Assembly (NCBI GenBank): GCA_029255685.2
Contig: CM055316.2
Coordinates: 82,148,861-82,212,860, forward strand
Direction: 5' to 3'
Source: Silene conica
Taxonomy: Eukaryota; Streptophyta; Magnoliopsida; Caryophyllales; Caryophyllaceae
DNA: 64,000 bases
Shown one piece after another: positions 1 through 10,409 of this stretch. Position 1 is the first letter of the stretch; each line of letters starts with the position of its first letter. Made by a program: the position numbers and the translations under genes. Below the pieces are notes generated by a model that had not been told where the DNA came from, searched no databases, and worked only from the letters and a program-made list of their open reading frames with translations.

Positions 1-2160
1 ATACCGAAATACGTGTATTATACACTTCGATTTTAAACGTTTTCGGAGTCGTACGGGGATGTGTTTCGTTTTCTCAAGACTTTTCTACCACGTGACCATG
101 GACACGTCAAAAGTTACCCAATTCGATTTCAGCCAAAAATAATAAATATTCAACCATTTTTAACGAGTATTCGATTTATGTCTGTAACTGGTTTATCTCG
201 CACCAGCAGCCTCAAAAGACCTTTGTTGATATCGAAAATTTAGCTGCTTAGTCTGACCATAGAATCGATCTGCGCAATTTACGGGCATTTTTATTCTCGG
301 ACATTAAATCCTGAAAAACGTGTATTTATACACTTCGATTTTAACCGTTTTCGGAGTCATACCGGGTTGTGTTTTTTTCTCTCTTGATTTTCTACCACGT
401 GACTAGGGTCACTTCAAGAGTAAATTAATTCGATTTGATCCAAAAATAACAAGTATTCAACCATTTTTAACGAGTGTCCAGTTTACGCCCGAAACCGGTT
501 TATCTCACACCGGAAGCCTCAAATGACCTCTGTTGATACTCAAAATTTTAGAGGCCGCTTAATCTGACCTTATAATCCATCTGTGCGATTTACGGGCATT
601 TTTTTTCCTGGACATAAAATCCCCAAAAACGTGTATTATACACTTCCATTTTAAACGTTTTCGGAGCCGTACGGGGCTGTGTTTCGTTTTGTAAAGTTTT
701 TTCTACCATGTAACCATGGACACTTCAAGAGTTACCCAATTCGATTTCAGCCAAAAATAACAAATATTCAACCATTTTTAACGAGTATTCGATTTATGCC
801 TGAAACTGGTTTATCTCACACCAGCAGCCTTAAATGATCTTTGTTGATATCGAAAATTTACGAGGCTGCTTAGTCTGACCCTAGAATCCATCCGCGCGAT
901 TTACGGGCATTTTTATTCTCGGACATTAAATCCCGAAAAACGTATATTAATTATACACTTCGATTTTAACCGTTTTCGGAGCCGTAACGGGCTGTGTTTC
1001 ATTTTCTCCTTATTTTTCTTCAACGTGACCGGGGTCACTTCAAGAGTTACCCAATTCGATTTCAGTCAAAAAGAACAAGTATTCAACCATTTTTAACGAG
1101 TATCCAATTTACGCCTAAAATCGGTTTATCTTGTATCGGCAGCCTCAAATGGCCTCTGTTGATACTCAAAATTTACGAGGCCGCTTAGTCTGACCCTAGA
1201 ATCAATCTTTGCGATTTACGGGCATTTTTATCTCGGATATTAAATCCGGAAAAACGTGTATTATACAGTTTGATTTTAACCGTTTTCAGAGCCGTAACCC
1301 GAGCTGCGTTTCGTTTTGTCCTTATTTTTCTACCACGTGACCATGGTCACTTCAAGAGTTACTTAGTTCGATTTCATCCAAAAATAACAAGTATTCAACC
1401 ATATTTAACGAGTATCCAGTTTACGCCCGGAACTAGTTTATCTCTCACCGGCAGCCTCAAATGACCTCCGTTGATACTAGAAATTTACGAGGCCGCTTAG
1501 TCTGACCCTATAATACACTTCGATTTGAACCATTTTCGGAGCCGTGCTGGGATGTGTTTCGTTTTATCCTGATTTTGCTACTATGTGACCAGAGGCACTT
1601 CTACAGTTACCCAACTCGATTTCAGCCAAATATAACAAGTACTCAATCATTTTAACGAGTATCAGATTTACGCTCGAAACCGGTTTATCACTTACCGGCA
1701 GCCTCAAATTGCCTCTGTTGATACTCTATATTTATGAGGCCGCTTAGTCTGTCCCTAGAATCCATCTGTGCGATTTACGGGCATTTTTGTTCCGGAACAT
1801 TAAATCCCGAAAAACGTGTATTATACACTTCGAGTTTAACCGTTTTCGGAACCCTACAGGCTGTGTTTCGTTTTCTCTTGATTTTTCTACCACGTCACCA
1901 GGGTCACTTCAAGACTGACTTAATTCGATTTCATCAAAATAACAAGTATTCAACCATTTTTAACGAATATCGAGTTTACGCCCGAAACCAGTTTATCTCG
2001 CACCGACAGCCTCAAATGACCTCTGTTGATACTCGAAATTTACGATGCCGCTTAGTCTGGCCCTATAATACATTTGTGCCATTTACCGGCATTTTTGTTG
2101 CAGAACATTAAATCACGAAAACGTGTATTATACGCTTTGATTTTAACCGTTTTCGGAGCA
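1..2160. repeat. Tandem array, seven units of about 310 bp
   Basis: Head-to-tail repeats can be followed by the recurring block around 'cacttcgattttaaccg', which appears near 25, 331, 644, 957, 1267, 1516, 1828 and 2131. The intervals are about 303-314 bp, apart from one unit shortened to about 250 bp (near 1267-1516). Other landmarks recurring once per unit are 'ctaccacgtgacca', 'tattcaaccatttttaacga' and 'tttacgggcatttttattc'. The array is already running at base 1, so it starts outside the window, and it ends near 2160. Units differ by scattered substitutions, which suggests an old array. No coding potential is shared between units. It could be satellite DNA or the repeat part of an unseen element. 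Confidence 0.93.
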
Positions 2161-2594
2161 GTCTTAAGTTAATCGTCCCTGACTTCCTGAATCATTATCC
2201 GATGGTATATTGTTATGTCCTCGAAGTCCTTGATAGTATGATTCCGAACCGCAATGAGACTATCCGACTATGATAGAACTTCAATTACGGAGATAAGTTG
2301 CAGCTACATCACACTTTAATTAGCTGAAATCGTCGAAGGCAAGGTCATCATCTTCAACTATTAAATTACAAGGAGCTTATTAACGCAGTAGCTAGCAGCT
2401 ATGGACATCTTTAGACGATTTTTAAGTATATTCATGCTCACTATAGCAAGTTCAGCAACAAACTAACATAATCATTCCATTCCAAAATATTTCTGAAAAA
2501 TAAAACAAAGTTAGAAACAGTAATTAATTAATAAATACATACATCCTCTGCTTAAGAGTCGTGACCGTGCTACAAATATTTAACTCGATAAAAA
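2161..2594. other. Spacer between the array and the NAC gene
   Basis: This is the 3' flank of the minus-strand NAC gene. I see no gene, repeat or clear motif beyond AT-rich sequence that may include the 3'UTR and polyadenylation signals. Confidence 0.5.
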
Positions 2595-3599
2595 CTAAGT
2601 AGTGATGGGTGTTTCTAGCAGCCAGCCAAGATCAAGATCATTGAATTCAGAGAGGTCTAATTGGTCCAAATAATCAAACCCAAGCGCGTTGGTAGCGTGT
2701 TCCGGGCCTTGTAGGATTTGATTGCTATCCTCGATGTGATAACCTTCTACTCCGTTTGCTGACAGATGCTCGGCTTCTTCTTCTAATGGGCGCTCCATAT
2801 CGTAAACTTGTTGATCAGCTACTACTTCCGTTGATTGGAGTATGCCATTAACTTCACAACCTTGATTATTATTATCCATGTCGTAACCTTCTTGTGCTCC
2901 GTTTGACAGAAATTGGTCATCCTCGAGTTGTTGCAATGGCTCCACATCGTAAACTTGCTGATTGGCTAGTTCCGTTCTCGATGCTTCTTGATAACCCGAG
3001 ATCACGGCTTGACTCGCATAATCTTGGTTAGGGTTAATGATGCCTGATGGTTGTTCATATTCAATACGACATCGTTTACTTGGACCGGCTTCGTATTGTT
3101 TTGGCTTAATCATCCTCTTCGCGGTAGAAACCGGTTTCTTGGTGATATGACATAACACCAACTCATCGTTTCCCTTAAGAGAATACTCATGCATCAGCCA
3201 CTCTTCTTCGTTGTTATTATTATTATTATTATTATTTTCATACGGCTTAAACTTCAAGTGCTTCTCAGTCCCGACTTCAATATCGCCATCATAAACTGAA
3301 TCGGTCTTTCCCTTCTCCGACCAAGTTCCGATACCTTTAATGGAACGACTGATCCTCTTACCGTTGGGAGTTAACTTATGAAGTCGACAGAAGAAGAAGC
3401 CTTCGTTGAGGTCGTAGACGCCTCTCCATTGTTGAGTGGAAGCCAAGATATTAAAGGGATGATCACTGTAAACATCAAACTCTATCAACTGAGCGTAACA
3501 TCCCGCCAACTCTTGCCCGCTAAGCTTAAGACGGAGAAAATAGTCGACCAGCTCTAATTTCGTAGGAAGGAAACGAAAACCCGGAGGTAAACCAGCCAT
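2595..3599 (-). CDS. NAC-domain transcription factor, single exon
   Basis: Predicted nuclear DNA-binding regulator of 334 aa in one uninterrupted exon. The N-terminus has the NAC subdomain A signature (PPGFRFLPT at 5-13, then ELVDYFL at 16-22). A subdomain C-like stretch with FFFCRLHKLTPNGKR lies near 68-82. Subdomain D ends in WLMHEYSL (134-141) and subdomain E has LVLCHITKK (147-155). A run of nine Asn (122-130), encoded by an AAT-type microsatellite, sits inside subdomain D. The C-terminal half holds two diverged copies of a block of about 35 residues (212-246 and 261-294, both starting QQVYD) and ends in an acidic, hydrophobic stretch (308-330), as expected of an activation region. Subdomain C is poorly conserved (GIGTWSEKG where GYWKATG is usual), so DNA binding may be altered. 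Most NAC genes have two or more introns. The start is the first ATG, ahead of the conserved domain. Confidence 0.87.
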   Translation of the reverse strand: MAGLPPGFRFLPTKLELVDYFLRLKLSGQELAGCYAQLIEFDVYSDHPFNILASTQQWRGVYDLNEGFFFCRLHKLTPNGKRISRSIKGIGTWSEKGKTDSVYDGDIEVGTEKHLKFKPYENNNNNNNNNEEEWLMHEYSLKGNDELVLCHITKKPVSTAKRMIKPKQYEAGPSKRCRIEYEQPSGIINPNQDYASQAVISGYQEASRTELANQQVYDVEPLQQLEDDQFLSNGAQEGYDMDNNNQGCEVNGILQSTEVVADQQVYDMERPLEEEAEHLSANGVEGYHIEDSNQILQGPEHATNALGFDYLDQLDLSEFNDLDLGWLLETPITT

Positions 3600-3726
3600 G
3601 ATTTATATTTATAATTATTATTATTAGTAAATTGAATGATGGATTATAATTATTGGTAATGAAAGAACGAAGGTTGATGAAATATTGTATGAGATGAATG
3701 AACAATGGATAGGGAGGTTAAATAGG

Positions 3727-3739
3727 GTATATATATTTA
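3727..3739 (-). promoter_or_regulatory. Probable TATA box of the NAC gene
   Basis: Read on the minus strand this is a TATATATA-type element about 130 bp upstream of the NAC ATG at 3599, leaving a 5'UTR of about 100 nt. Assigned from position and base composition only. Confidence 0.5.
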
Positions 3740-4019
3740 GGGTTTAGGTTAAGGTAATAGCCAAGTAATTTCTTAAAGAGTGTGAGTGATTTCTAGTTTC
3801 TTACATACAACACAATTATTCCTTGTAACAGTTGTATCGTAACTCAAGTAAATGATTTATAGTAGTATTAGGTTAACGTTTTTTAATTGAGGACATGATC
3901 CATATAAGATAAGCTTAGATATTCTTTTTTTGTGTATATTTACCCTTCGTAAAATTGACCTAATCTAAATAATCTGAGTTGATATCCAAATTTAAGACAT
4001 CGAAGTTCCCTGAATTCGA

Positions 4020-4330
4020 ATCGACCCGATCTAGTTTAACCTGACCCGAATTTTTATTGTTGCAAACTGATTATTATTAACACAAATAACTTGATACTAG
4101 ATGACCCAAAAAGATCCATCCCTAAATAACCCGACCCGACCCGACCCAACCAAAAATCTATAGACCTAAATTAACCCGACCTAAACCCAAAATAACCTGA
4201 CTCAACCCAAAATCTATAGATTTGAAATAACCCGACCCAATAACCCGACCTGAACCCAAAATAACCTGACTCAACCAAAAATCTATAGACTTCAAATAAC
4301 CCGACCCAAAATTAATCTGACCCGACCCGT
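4020..4330. repeat. 'acccgaccc'-type minisatellite
   Basis: Degenerate direct repeats of roughly 70 bp carry 'aacccgaccc', 'aaaataacctgactcaac' and 'aaatctatagac'. Three imperfect copies run from about 4130 to 4330. The same 'acccgaccc' vocabulary recurs at 45420-45660 and 53030-53070, so it is a dispersed family. Confidence 0.6.
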
Positions 4331-4604
4331 TTATTAGGTCTACGTATACTCAACGTGGTGTAATTAAGGTGACGACACCGAAATTAAACTAAATTATACT
4401 ACTCCCTCCATTCATGTGTTATCACCCATTACCCGGTAGGGTATTACATTGTTTCGTGTAGCTCAGGCAAATGATTTAGGGATTTTTTATTAATTAAAGT
4501 CCTAATTGAAGTAGTGTAAATTAAAGGAAAATTATTTAGGTTAACGTAGTTCTTGAATTTACATCCAAGAGCGAGAACCAAATTACGTACCAAGCTTTTA
4601 GATA

Positions 4605-4710
4605 TCGGGCTTAAGGTTGGCTACCATTAGTGGCAAAGTGGGCAATACCATCCGCGTCGCGGTTAGCCGTTCTCTTCTCAAAGACAACCTTCAAGTTAAT
4701 TAGACGAGTC
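4605..4710 (-). pseudogene. Fragment of an RNase H-like (LINE-type) reading frame
   Basis: One minus-strand frame reads VVFEKRTANRDADGIAHFA. This resembles the C-terminal signature of the plant RNase H-like (RVT_3) domain, in which a hydrophobic strand is followed by R-x-AN-x-x-AD-x-x-A. It is short, has no start codon and is isolated in AT-rich spacer, so it looks like debris of a LINE or related element. The assignment rests on this one motif. Confidence 0.35.
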
Positions 4711-5147
4711 CTTCAATAGTTCCCTACACTCAAAAATTGTAAGGGGTGTCCAATTTCACAAGAGCATTAACAACATTAATAGATTTAATACAATCTCCTC
4801 GAATTTATAAAGTGGATTATTTCTCCTCCTTAATATAAATTTGGTCCGTTTCCATTTGCATGATATAATAATTATTTTACAACTAGTGCACGGATTACGG
4901 ATAATGGTTTATAAGAGTCCTACTTAATAAGATGATATATGTATTGTGTATTATGTAATATCACGGATATTGATTGATTGATCGATTATGTAACTGTTAT
5001 GTTATCATTTAAATTGGTTTGGTTATTTGAATGATTGATTTTACCGGTCTTTATTTATTTAAAAATAAAACAAAAAACTGAAGAAATCCTACACCATATT
5101 TAACAAAAAAAATACAAATATCAGGTCATCAAAATTTTAACTACTTA

Positions 5148-5420
5148 TTATCCACGTTTTTTAGGCCGACAGAGTTCCGAGATAAAAAAATCTCGAAATT
5201 CGCACCATAGTACCTTAATATCATATAAAAATGACTCATGGTGTTAAAATTGACATACGGATTAAAATAGACACATTAAGAGGCACTAAGATTATTTTAA
5301 AGATCGTGTTTGCAATAAACAAAATAAGTTTTATACTCTATTATATGTTGTTTTGAGAAAAATATGAGCATCTAGTATTTATTATAGGATATAATCAGCC
5401 TATAAACAAAATTTGTTTTA
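5148..5420. repeat. Lone monomer of the satellite found at 30.8-33.4 kb
   Basis: One unit starts at 'ttattatccacgtttttt' and runs through 'cgaaattcgcaccatagta', 'ttaaaattgacatacgg', 'aaataagttttatac' and 'ataatcagcctataaacaaa'. These are the landmarks of the tandem units at 30772-33456. It sits inside duplication copy 1 and is absent from copy 2. Confidence 0.85.
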
Positions 5421-5942
5421 ATCCAAATAGGCACTTTACCTTTTTCACGTTTGCCAACGCGCGTTTTGCGTGTTTCATATCTTTAACTACGTATTTGTAA
5501 AAATTATAAAAGTTATATATTTTCAATGTACTTGTAAAGACGAATTAAACAAGACCCCACATGAATATATTTTTTCCTATGTATTGAGAGAAAATTGAGA
5601 TTAAAAATTGATTTGTGAATAGTGTACAAAAAGCAAAATGCCCATTTAGATTAAAATAGAGGAAGTATAAATTAAATTAATCCGACTTAAAAATCATTTC
5701 AAACCCAACAGCTCACCGCCGCAAGTTGACACAAACTCAAAATAACCGGCGTGCAATAAAGAGAATAACCCAACCCAAAAAAACCCGACTCGTCTCAAAT
5801 TCGAGTCAATCTAAACTAACACAAATTCGTTTCAGTAACGAGAAAACATGAAAGACTTGAACTTGGGACGTGAAATGAATAACATGTGCTAATCCCATTT
5901 TCAATGCTTGATTTTAGTCTATAATGGCGCATTCAATCTCTT

Positions 5943-6677
5943 CTATATAAGCTCAATTATATTTGAGTCGGTTTTAAAACACCCTCCTATCTTCAATTTA
6001 GCTGGTAAGTTCTTCTCCCTCTTGTTTTACTGATGATTTTACGAATTCAAGGATTTTGGGTATTTCCTAAGTTATCTATTTATTACAAAGATTCAATCTT
6101 TAATGGTGCATTCATCTCTTTCATTTACTGTTATTGTAGAACCAATAATTTTGCTCATACCCAGATGAATTAATTGATTATGGTATCTTTGTATCAATTT
6201 TTGTGATTTCTGTTTTATTAATTAGGGAATTAAACAAATAAGATGGTTTTAGGGTTTGAATGAAGTTTCCCAGATCAATTGTGATTTGGGTTTTCTGTAT
6301 TAGAGCAGTGAGCTGGAGCTTTAATTATCATCTATTTAACCCGTTTTATTGTTTAAGACGGATATAAGAATTTGTGGATTACTTTGTTCATTGAATCTTT
6401 GTATCAGTGTTTGTGATTTCTGTTTTGGGGTTTACAGCTGATCAAGTTCTTGGGGGTAGAGATTGTATTAGGGTTTGATAAGGTTTCCTGTGATCAAGTC
6501 TGATTTGGGTTTTCTGTATTGGAGCAGTGAGCTAGAGCGTAATTTAGTGTTAATTTTCTGCATATTTTGATGGGTTTTATGTTCCGATCTCCGTTTGTAT
6601 TGGAAGCGAATAATTGATTAGCTTTGGCTTAGGAATAGGATGAATAACGCAACATGACTCACAAAGTCCTTTTATAT
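5943..6677 (+). pseudogene. Orphan promoter, 5'UTR exon and partial intron
   Basis: A TATA box (CTATATAAG, 5943-5951) is followed about 55 bp later by a splice donor (gctg|gtaagt, intron from 6005) and about 670 bp of intron-like sequence. It matches the promoter, noncoding first exon and intron start of the MIC19-like gene at 11.9 kb almost base for base. The copy breaks off near 6677 without reaching any coding exon. If still active it would make a transcript running into unrelated sequence and the LTR remnant downstream. Confidence 0.7.
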
Positions 6678-6960
6678 AGGGATTTCTCGCCTTCGAGTAG
6701 CTTCTCCTATTCCCACTCCGTCGTACCTCAATCTCCTCCTTTACCTTTGTTTATGGAAAGCAAGAGAGTCCCCTTTGACGGTCTACTTCGCGCAGTTTCT
6801 TCCCTATGAAAGCAGAGCCCTGCAATCTATTTAAGAGGTTTAACTTGCTACCCAAGGACAAACGAGGTTATGCATCAACCAATAGAACAACCAACCAACT
6901 CTGTTCGCTAAGAAACCACGTCCCGACCTTTTCCCATAGCTTCGCAAACCTTCTCCGACC
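6678..6960. other. Unidentified insert, possibly organelle-like
   Basis: Sequence less AT-rich than its surroundings, lying between the breakpoint of the duplicated promoter and the LTR remnant. Its texture (for example 'cttctcctattcccactccg' and 'ctacttcgcgcagtttcttc') resembles plant mitochondrial spacer, but I recognise no mitochondrial gene. The longest forward frame shows no domain. Confidence 0.3.
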
Positions 6961-6989
6961 TACTAACTACTGTCCAACATTTGGATCTA

Positions 6990-7299
6990 TTTACGGCAAC
7001 TCTCCGATAGGATTCATAGTCCTAGTTGTTGTAGGATTCGTAATACTAATAGGATTAGGTTTTCTAGTGTGCGTAGGATTCACAATCCTAATAGAATAAG
7101 GAGTCCTACTAGTTATAGGATTCTTACCTTAATTAGATTAGGGTTGGCCGGCCATAAGTCCTATAAATAGGCACCCGTGCACTTTGTACTATCCATCTAC
7201 AAATCATACACAATACATACATAAGATCGTTCCATCAATCTTTCATCATCCATCAACGTTCACAACTTCAAACGTGTACATACACGTCCGTTCATCACA
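6990..7299 (+). mobile_element. LTR remnant (U3-R-U5 end) inserted in an F-box gene
   Basis: An AT-rich U3-like region with repeated 'aggattc' and 'aatcctaat' motifs leads to a TATAAATAGG box near 7161, then about 130 bp ending in CA at 7299. The next base resumes F-box coding sequence in antisense. A related remnant, inverted, ends at the same F-box position at 39470. The start of the element is not clear, and no internal retrotransposon region is present. Confidence 0.55.
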
Positions 7300-7670
7300 C
7301 AAGGACAAGGCTACATTAATCCAATCAGTAACTATGTCATACTCTATATGTTCTTCACATTTCAGCCTGAACCTTGTAATTGATGAACTCGTGCACTGAT
7401 CCAATACCCGATCCACAAACCCCCTAAAACAATTACTTCTGTTTGCAGTATCCAAACGGAATTGAGGGTGAATGGACAAAGAATCATCGAAATCAAGATT
7501 AGTCGTAAGTTTGTATAGGTCCCTCCACTTAGTCGACAGAATACTGGTAGCCACGGCGTATTTAGTAGGAAGCAAAGACAGGATCTGGCCTAAAACGTCC
7601 TGATACGGTCTGTTTTCTGGGTCTCTTGCAAATTCTGAAGAACCCTACGCTTTCTTTGATCAAAATCCAT
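7300..7670 (-). pseudogene. F-box gene fragment (truncated, frameshifted)
   Basis: Minus-strand copy of exon 1 of the F-box/LRR/FBD family. It starts at the family ATG (7670) and carries the second half of the F-box (LPTKYAVATSIL) into the first LRR-like segment. Compared with the intact copy at 44123, 13 bases are missing between 'cgtatcag' and 'gacg', removing part of the F-box and shifting the frame. The 3' side is cut at 7299/7300 by the LTR remnant, so about two thirds of the gene is absent. Confidence 0.85.
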
Positions 7671-8195
7671 TGTTTCTTAACTCAACAATCCTAACATAGA
7701 AACACCAGTGTTACTATATTGATCAAAGTTTGATTTCCTAATAACAATAACTATACGAAAGGATCAATCAAGAATAATTTGAACATTTAACCTTCAAATA
7801 TCAAGAAACATGGCATATTTTAACGTAAATTATCCTAGCGGATGGCGTGAAGAAACCAAAAGACAGTTAAAATAAGTTTAACCCAGTACTAACAGTACTC
7901 CATAAACACAGTAAAAAAAACGAAAAATGGATGAGTTTTTACCAAGAAATCAGCAACTGTGAAGAAAAAAGGTAAACCCACCTACAGGAGTGAAGCTTTT
8001 AGACAGTAAGATGATGAGGATACCCAATTCCACGCCCAAAGTGGGACAGTAAGATGATGAGGATACCCAATTCCACGCCCAACAGTAAGATGATGAGGAT
8101 ACCCAATTCCACGCCCAAAGTGGGAGAGTAGTCCTTCTGGCTGGCAGAAGGGCGATTTTTTCGACGATAATTATCGTGTAAAACCGTTTTATAAT
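7671..8195 (-). promoter_or_regulatory. 5' leader and promoter of the F-box fragment
   Basis: Collinear with the upstream regions of the intact F-box genes (44124-44799 and 49204-49942). It contains the equivalent of their 5'UTR intron and ends at a minus-strand TATAAAAC box at 8186-8193. It also holds a local three-copy tandem repeat (8003-8126). Confidence 0.65.
8003..8126. repeat. Three-copy minisatellite in the F-box leader
   Basis: A 43-bp unit starting 'acagtaagatgatgaggata' and ending in 'cgcccaaagtggg' occurs three times, the middle copy shortened by a few bases. The leaders at 44680-44740 and 38960-39000 have one copy or part of one, so this is a local expansion. Confidence 0.9.
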
Positions 8196-8199
8196 TTGA

Positions 8200-8270
8200 G
8201 TGAAGAAGCCAAATAAGTTGGACACTTTTTCAGGTCGGATCACAAGCTTAGCCATGACCCATGAGTCCAT
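8200..8270 (-). pseudogene. Defensin exon 1 remnant
   Basis: Minus-strand sequence reads MAKLVIRPEK and later LFGFF. This is the first-exon sequence of the diverged defensin copies at 41965 and 46360. Only the start of the exon survives, joined directly to the F-box promoter. Not functional. Confidence 0.6.
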
Positions 8271-8295
8271 GACCAGTCTTTTTTTTTAACCGTTT

Positions 8296-9433
8296 TAGGC
8301 GATATTCTGTCTTTGCTTCCTACTAAATACGCCGTGGCTACCAGTATTCTGTCCACTAAGTGGAGGGACCTATACAAACTTACCACTAATCTTGATTTCG
8401 ATGATTCTTTGTCCATTCACCCTCAATTCCGTTTGGATACTGCAAACAGAAGTAATTGTTTTAGGGGGTTTGTGGATCGGGTATTGGATCAGTGCAGGAG
8501 TTCATCAATTACAAGGTTCAGGCTGAAATGTGCAGAACATATTGAGTATGACATAGTTACTGATTGGATTAATGGTGCCTTATCCTTGTATAAGTTCCCT
8601 GAACTCGAGTTATCTGTCAAATTGGGTGTCCCGTTTGAGCTGCAACTTCCTGAATTGGTTTGTGAGAATTTAACGGTTCTGAAGTTGGGTTGCAACTTCA
8701 TCCTGCGTGCTCCGAACTTGGTAAGATTTCCATGTTTGAAACATGAAGTTTGCAACACTATGCTTAATGTTATCCGGTCAATGCTTGGAAGTAATTAGTT
8801 ACAAGTCTGCAACACCTGAAATCATACTGTAAAATAACTTTGGCATTGCTTGAAATCTGACTGATTTTTTCTTCTTATGAAGGCTCTTGCAAGTGGTCAT
8901 TTTGAGCTCCCCTTTTTTCAGAATTTGACTCGACTAAAGCTTTGTCAAGGATTCAATATTGGCTGGAACGATGTGCTGTTGGACTTCCTTAATAACTCGC
9001 CTCGTTTAGAGTCTCTCACACTGAAGCAGGTTAATGATCACTTCAGTACAGAGTTTGTCCAAAAGTCTATATCATTATGAGTCGGTAGTTTTTAGTTAGT
9101 AGTTTCGCTAAGTTTCCCTTCTTGGATGAACGTGTGTAGGGGTATTTTATCAGATGGAACACTGATGATGATGATGAGACAGACAACGAATGCTTGCTTG
9201 GTGATCACCCAGTTCCTTCGTGTGTTCTGTCGGGCTTGAAGATCATCAAATTCAAGAATTTATCGGGGTTGAGAGGGGAGACGAAAATGGTCCTTTATTT
9301 CTTAGAGAAGGCTAACGCCTTGGAGCAGACGGTTGTTCATTGCCGAAAGAGTAACTGGGAAAGGGAGAAAGAAATACTGAAGTTTCCAAAAGCCTTTAAA
9401 ACTTGCTCAATTACATTCATTTACACAAACTGA
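8296..9433 (+). pseudogene. F-box/LRR/FBD pseudogene of the inverted module
   Basis: Plus-strand copy of the three-exon family. It lacks the start codon and the first half of the F-box, beginning at 'gttttaggcgatattctg'. Exon 1 then runs well to about 8741, where the central LRR portion has been deleted. A second deletion shifts the frame into a stop near 8798, and the donor is changed from gag|gtaatt to gaa|gtaatt (about 8790). Exon 2 (about 8883-9029) and the FBD exon 3 (about 9140-9433, ending CSITFIYTN) are still recognisable. Divergent from the fragment at 7300-7670 and convergent with the defensin at 10045. Confidence 0.85.
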
Positions 9434-10044
9434 CTCGACTCAAATGTCTCGATTGTTGGAATTTGTTAATCCTCATTCATTTTTTTTGGCTTCTTTGTTG
9501 CTGTCGAATTGGCAATTGTGTAAGTTGTTGCAATGTTCTACAATGGCACGTACCTTTTTTGGAATCAGAATACTTTTGTAATGTTCTATAACTAGGGACT
9601 TAAATGGTACTTCTGTCGGAATCTGTAATGGTGTTTTGTCATATCAAACCGTTTTATAAGTTCAGTTGTATGATGTTCTCGTACTTGATTGCCAAATAGC
9701 TTGTTATTATCGGTTTGATTGTTAAGTTTCGGCTAAAACATTCAACTTGTGAATCATCTACTAACTACAACTCGGGTCTCTGTCCTTGCTTTCCGAAGGT
9801 AAGAAAATGTCGTGATTTAGGAGGTTAAAAAAGCAAGGATGAAAACCCGAGTTGTAGTTGTCAGTAACTGGTTCATTAACTTATCTGGCAGATTACTAGA
9901 TTTATGATTTAGACCGTCTCGTCTGATTTTGAATCCGTTCTAGTCCCGTACATCAAATTAAAACAGAAAACAACCATATTCGGATACAAGACTCAGAGTT
10001 TTATTTTTATTACAACTTTATTCCATTCATATACGAACCAGAGT
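9434..10044. other. Shared spacer between F-box and defensin copies
   Basis: Matches 35082-35691 in reverse orientation, including 'acaactcgggt' and 'tagaccgtctcgtctgatt'. It holds the 3' flanks of the two convergent genes. No further gene seen. Confidence 0.7.
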
Positions 10045-10409
10045 TTAGCAATTGAAATAGCAGAAGCAAGCTAGGCCAAAGCCGCTGCGATGGCCAGCGC
10101 CACCAGAGGCGTGCTCCCTTGTCATGCATTGCAAATCGCATTTATCCGAGTCTAGGCATATACCTTCCCATAGCCTACTCCGCCTTTGACATAGTTTCGC
10201 TTCCACTTCCAATCCTACTCAATAACACAGGGTTTAAGTTGATAAATAATAATCGACGGTGTCAAGATTTGAACCTTATAAATAGTCGATAAGTTAATTG
10301 TAAAGCCGGTTTTCTCCGTACTTATAAAACAACCTCGGTTCGAGAGAAGGAGAAAAACTATAAAAACTACAACGAAGAAGCCAAAGAAATTGTTAAGCTT
10401 ATAAGCCAT
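10045..10409 (-). CDS. Defensin-like gene lacking one core cysteine
   Basis: Two-exon plant defensin copy: exon 1 10334-10409 (signal peptide MAYKLNNFFGFFVVV... leading into a leucine-rich stretch), exon 2 10045-10214. Splice sites are gag|gttg and gtag|gatt, and the frame is open throughout at 81 codons, as in the intact paralogue at 34703. Seven of the eight structural cysteines are present. The fifth, just after the GGA of the gamma-core, is GGC (Gly) instead of TGC (bases near 10090-10095). That breaks one disulphide of the cysteine-stabilised fold, so the product may be inactive or altered. The putative promoter carries a direct duplication of about 33 bp (10411-10443 and 10495-10526). 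It is best read as a decaying or neofunctionalised copy. Confidence 0.72.

Larger units (their letters stand above)
4900..6677 (+). repeat. Segmental duplication, copy 1 (promoter block)
   Basis: Near-identical to 10560-12680, apart from different insertions in each copy. Matching parts are about 4925-5147 with 10565-10790, and about 5660-6677 with 11600-12680. Copy 1 carries one satellite monomer (about 5148-5420) where copy 2 carries a MITE. The match stops near 6677, after a deletion of about 10 bp relative to copy 2 ('gttacggttt' is missing). Beyond that point the two copies are unrelated. Confidence 0.88.
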
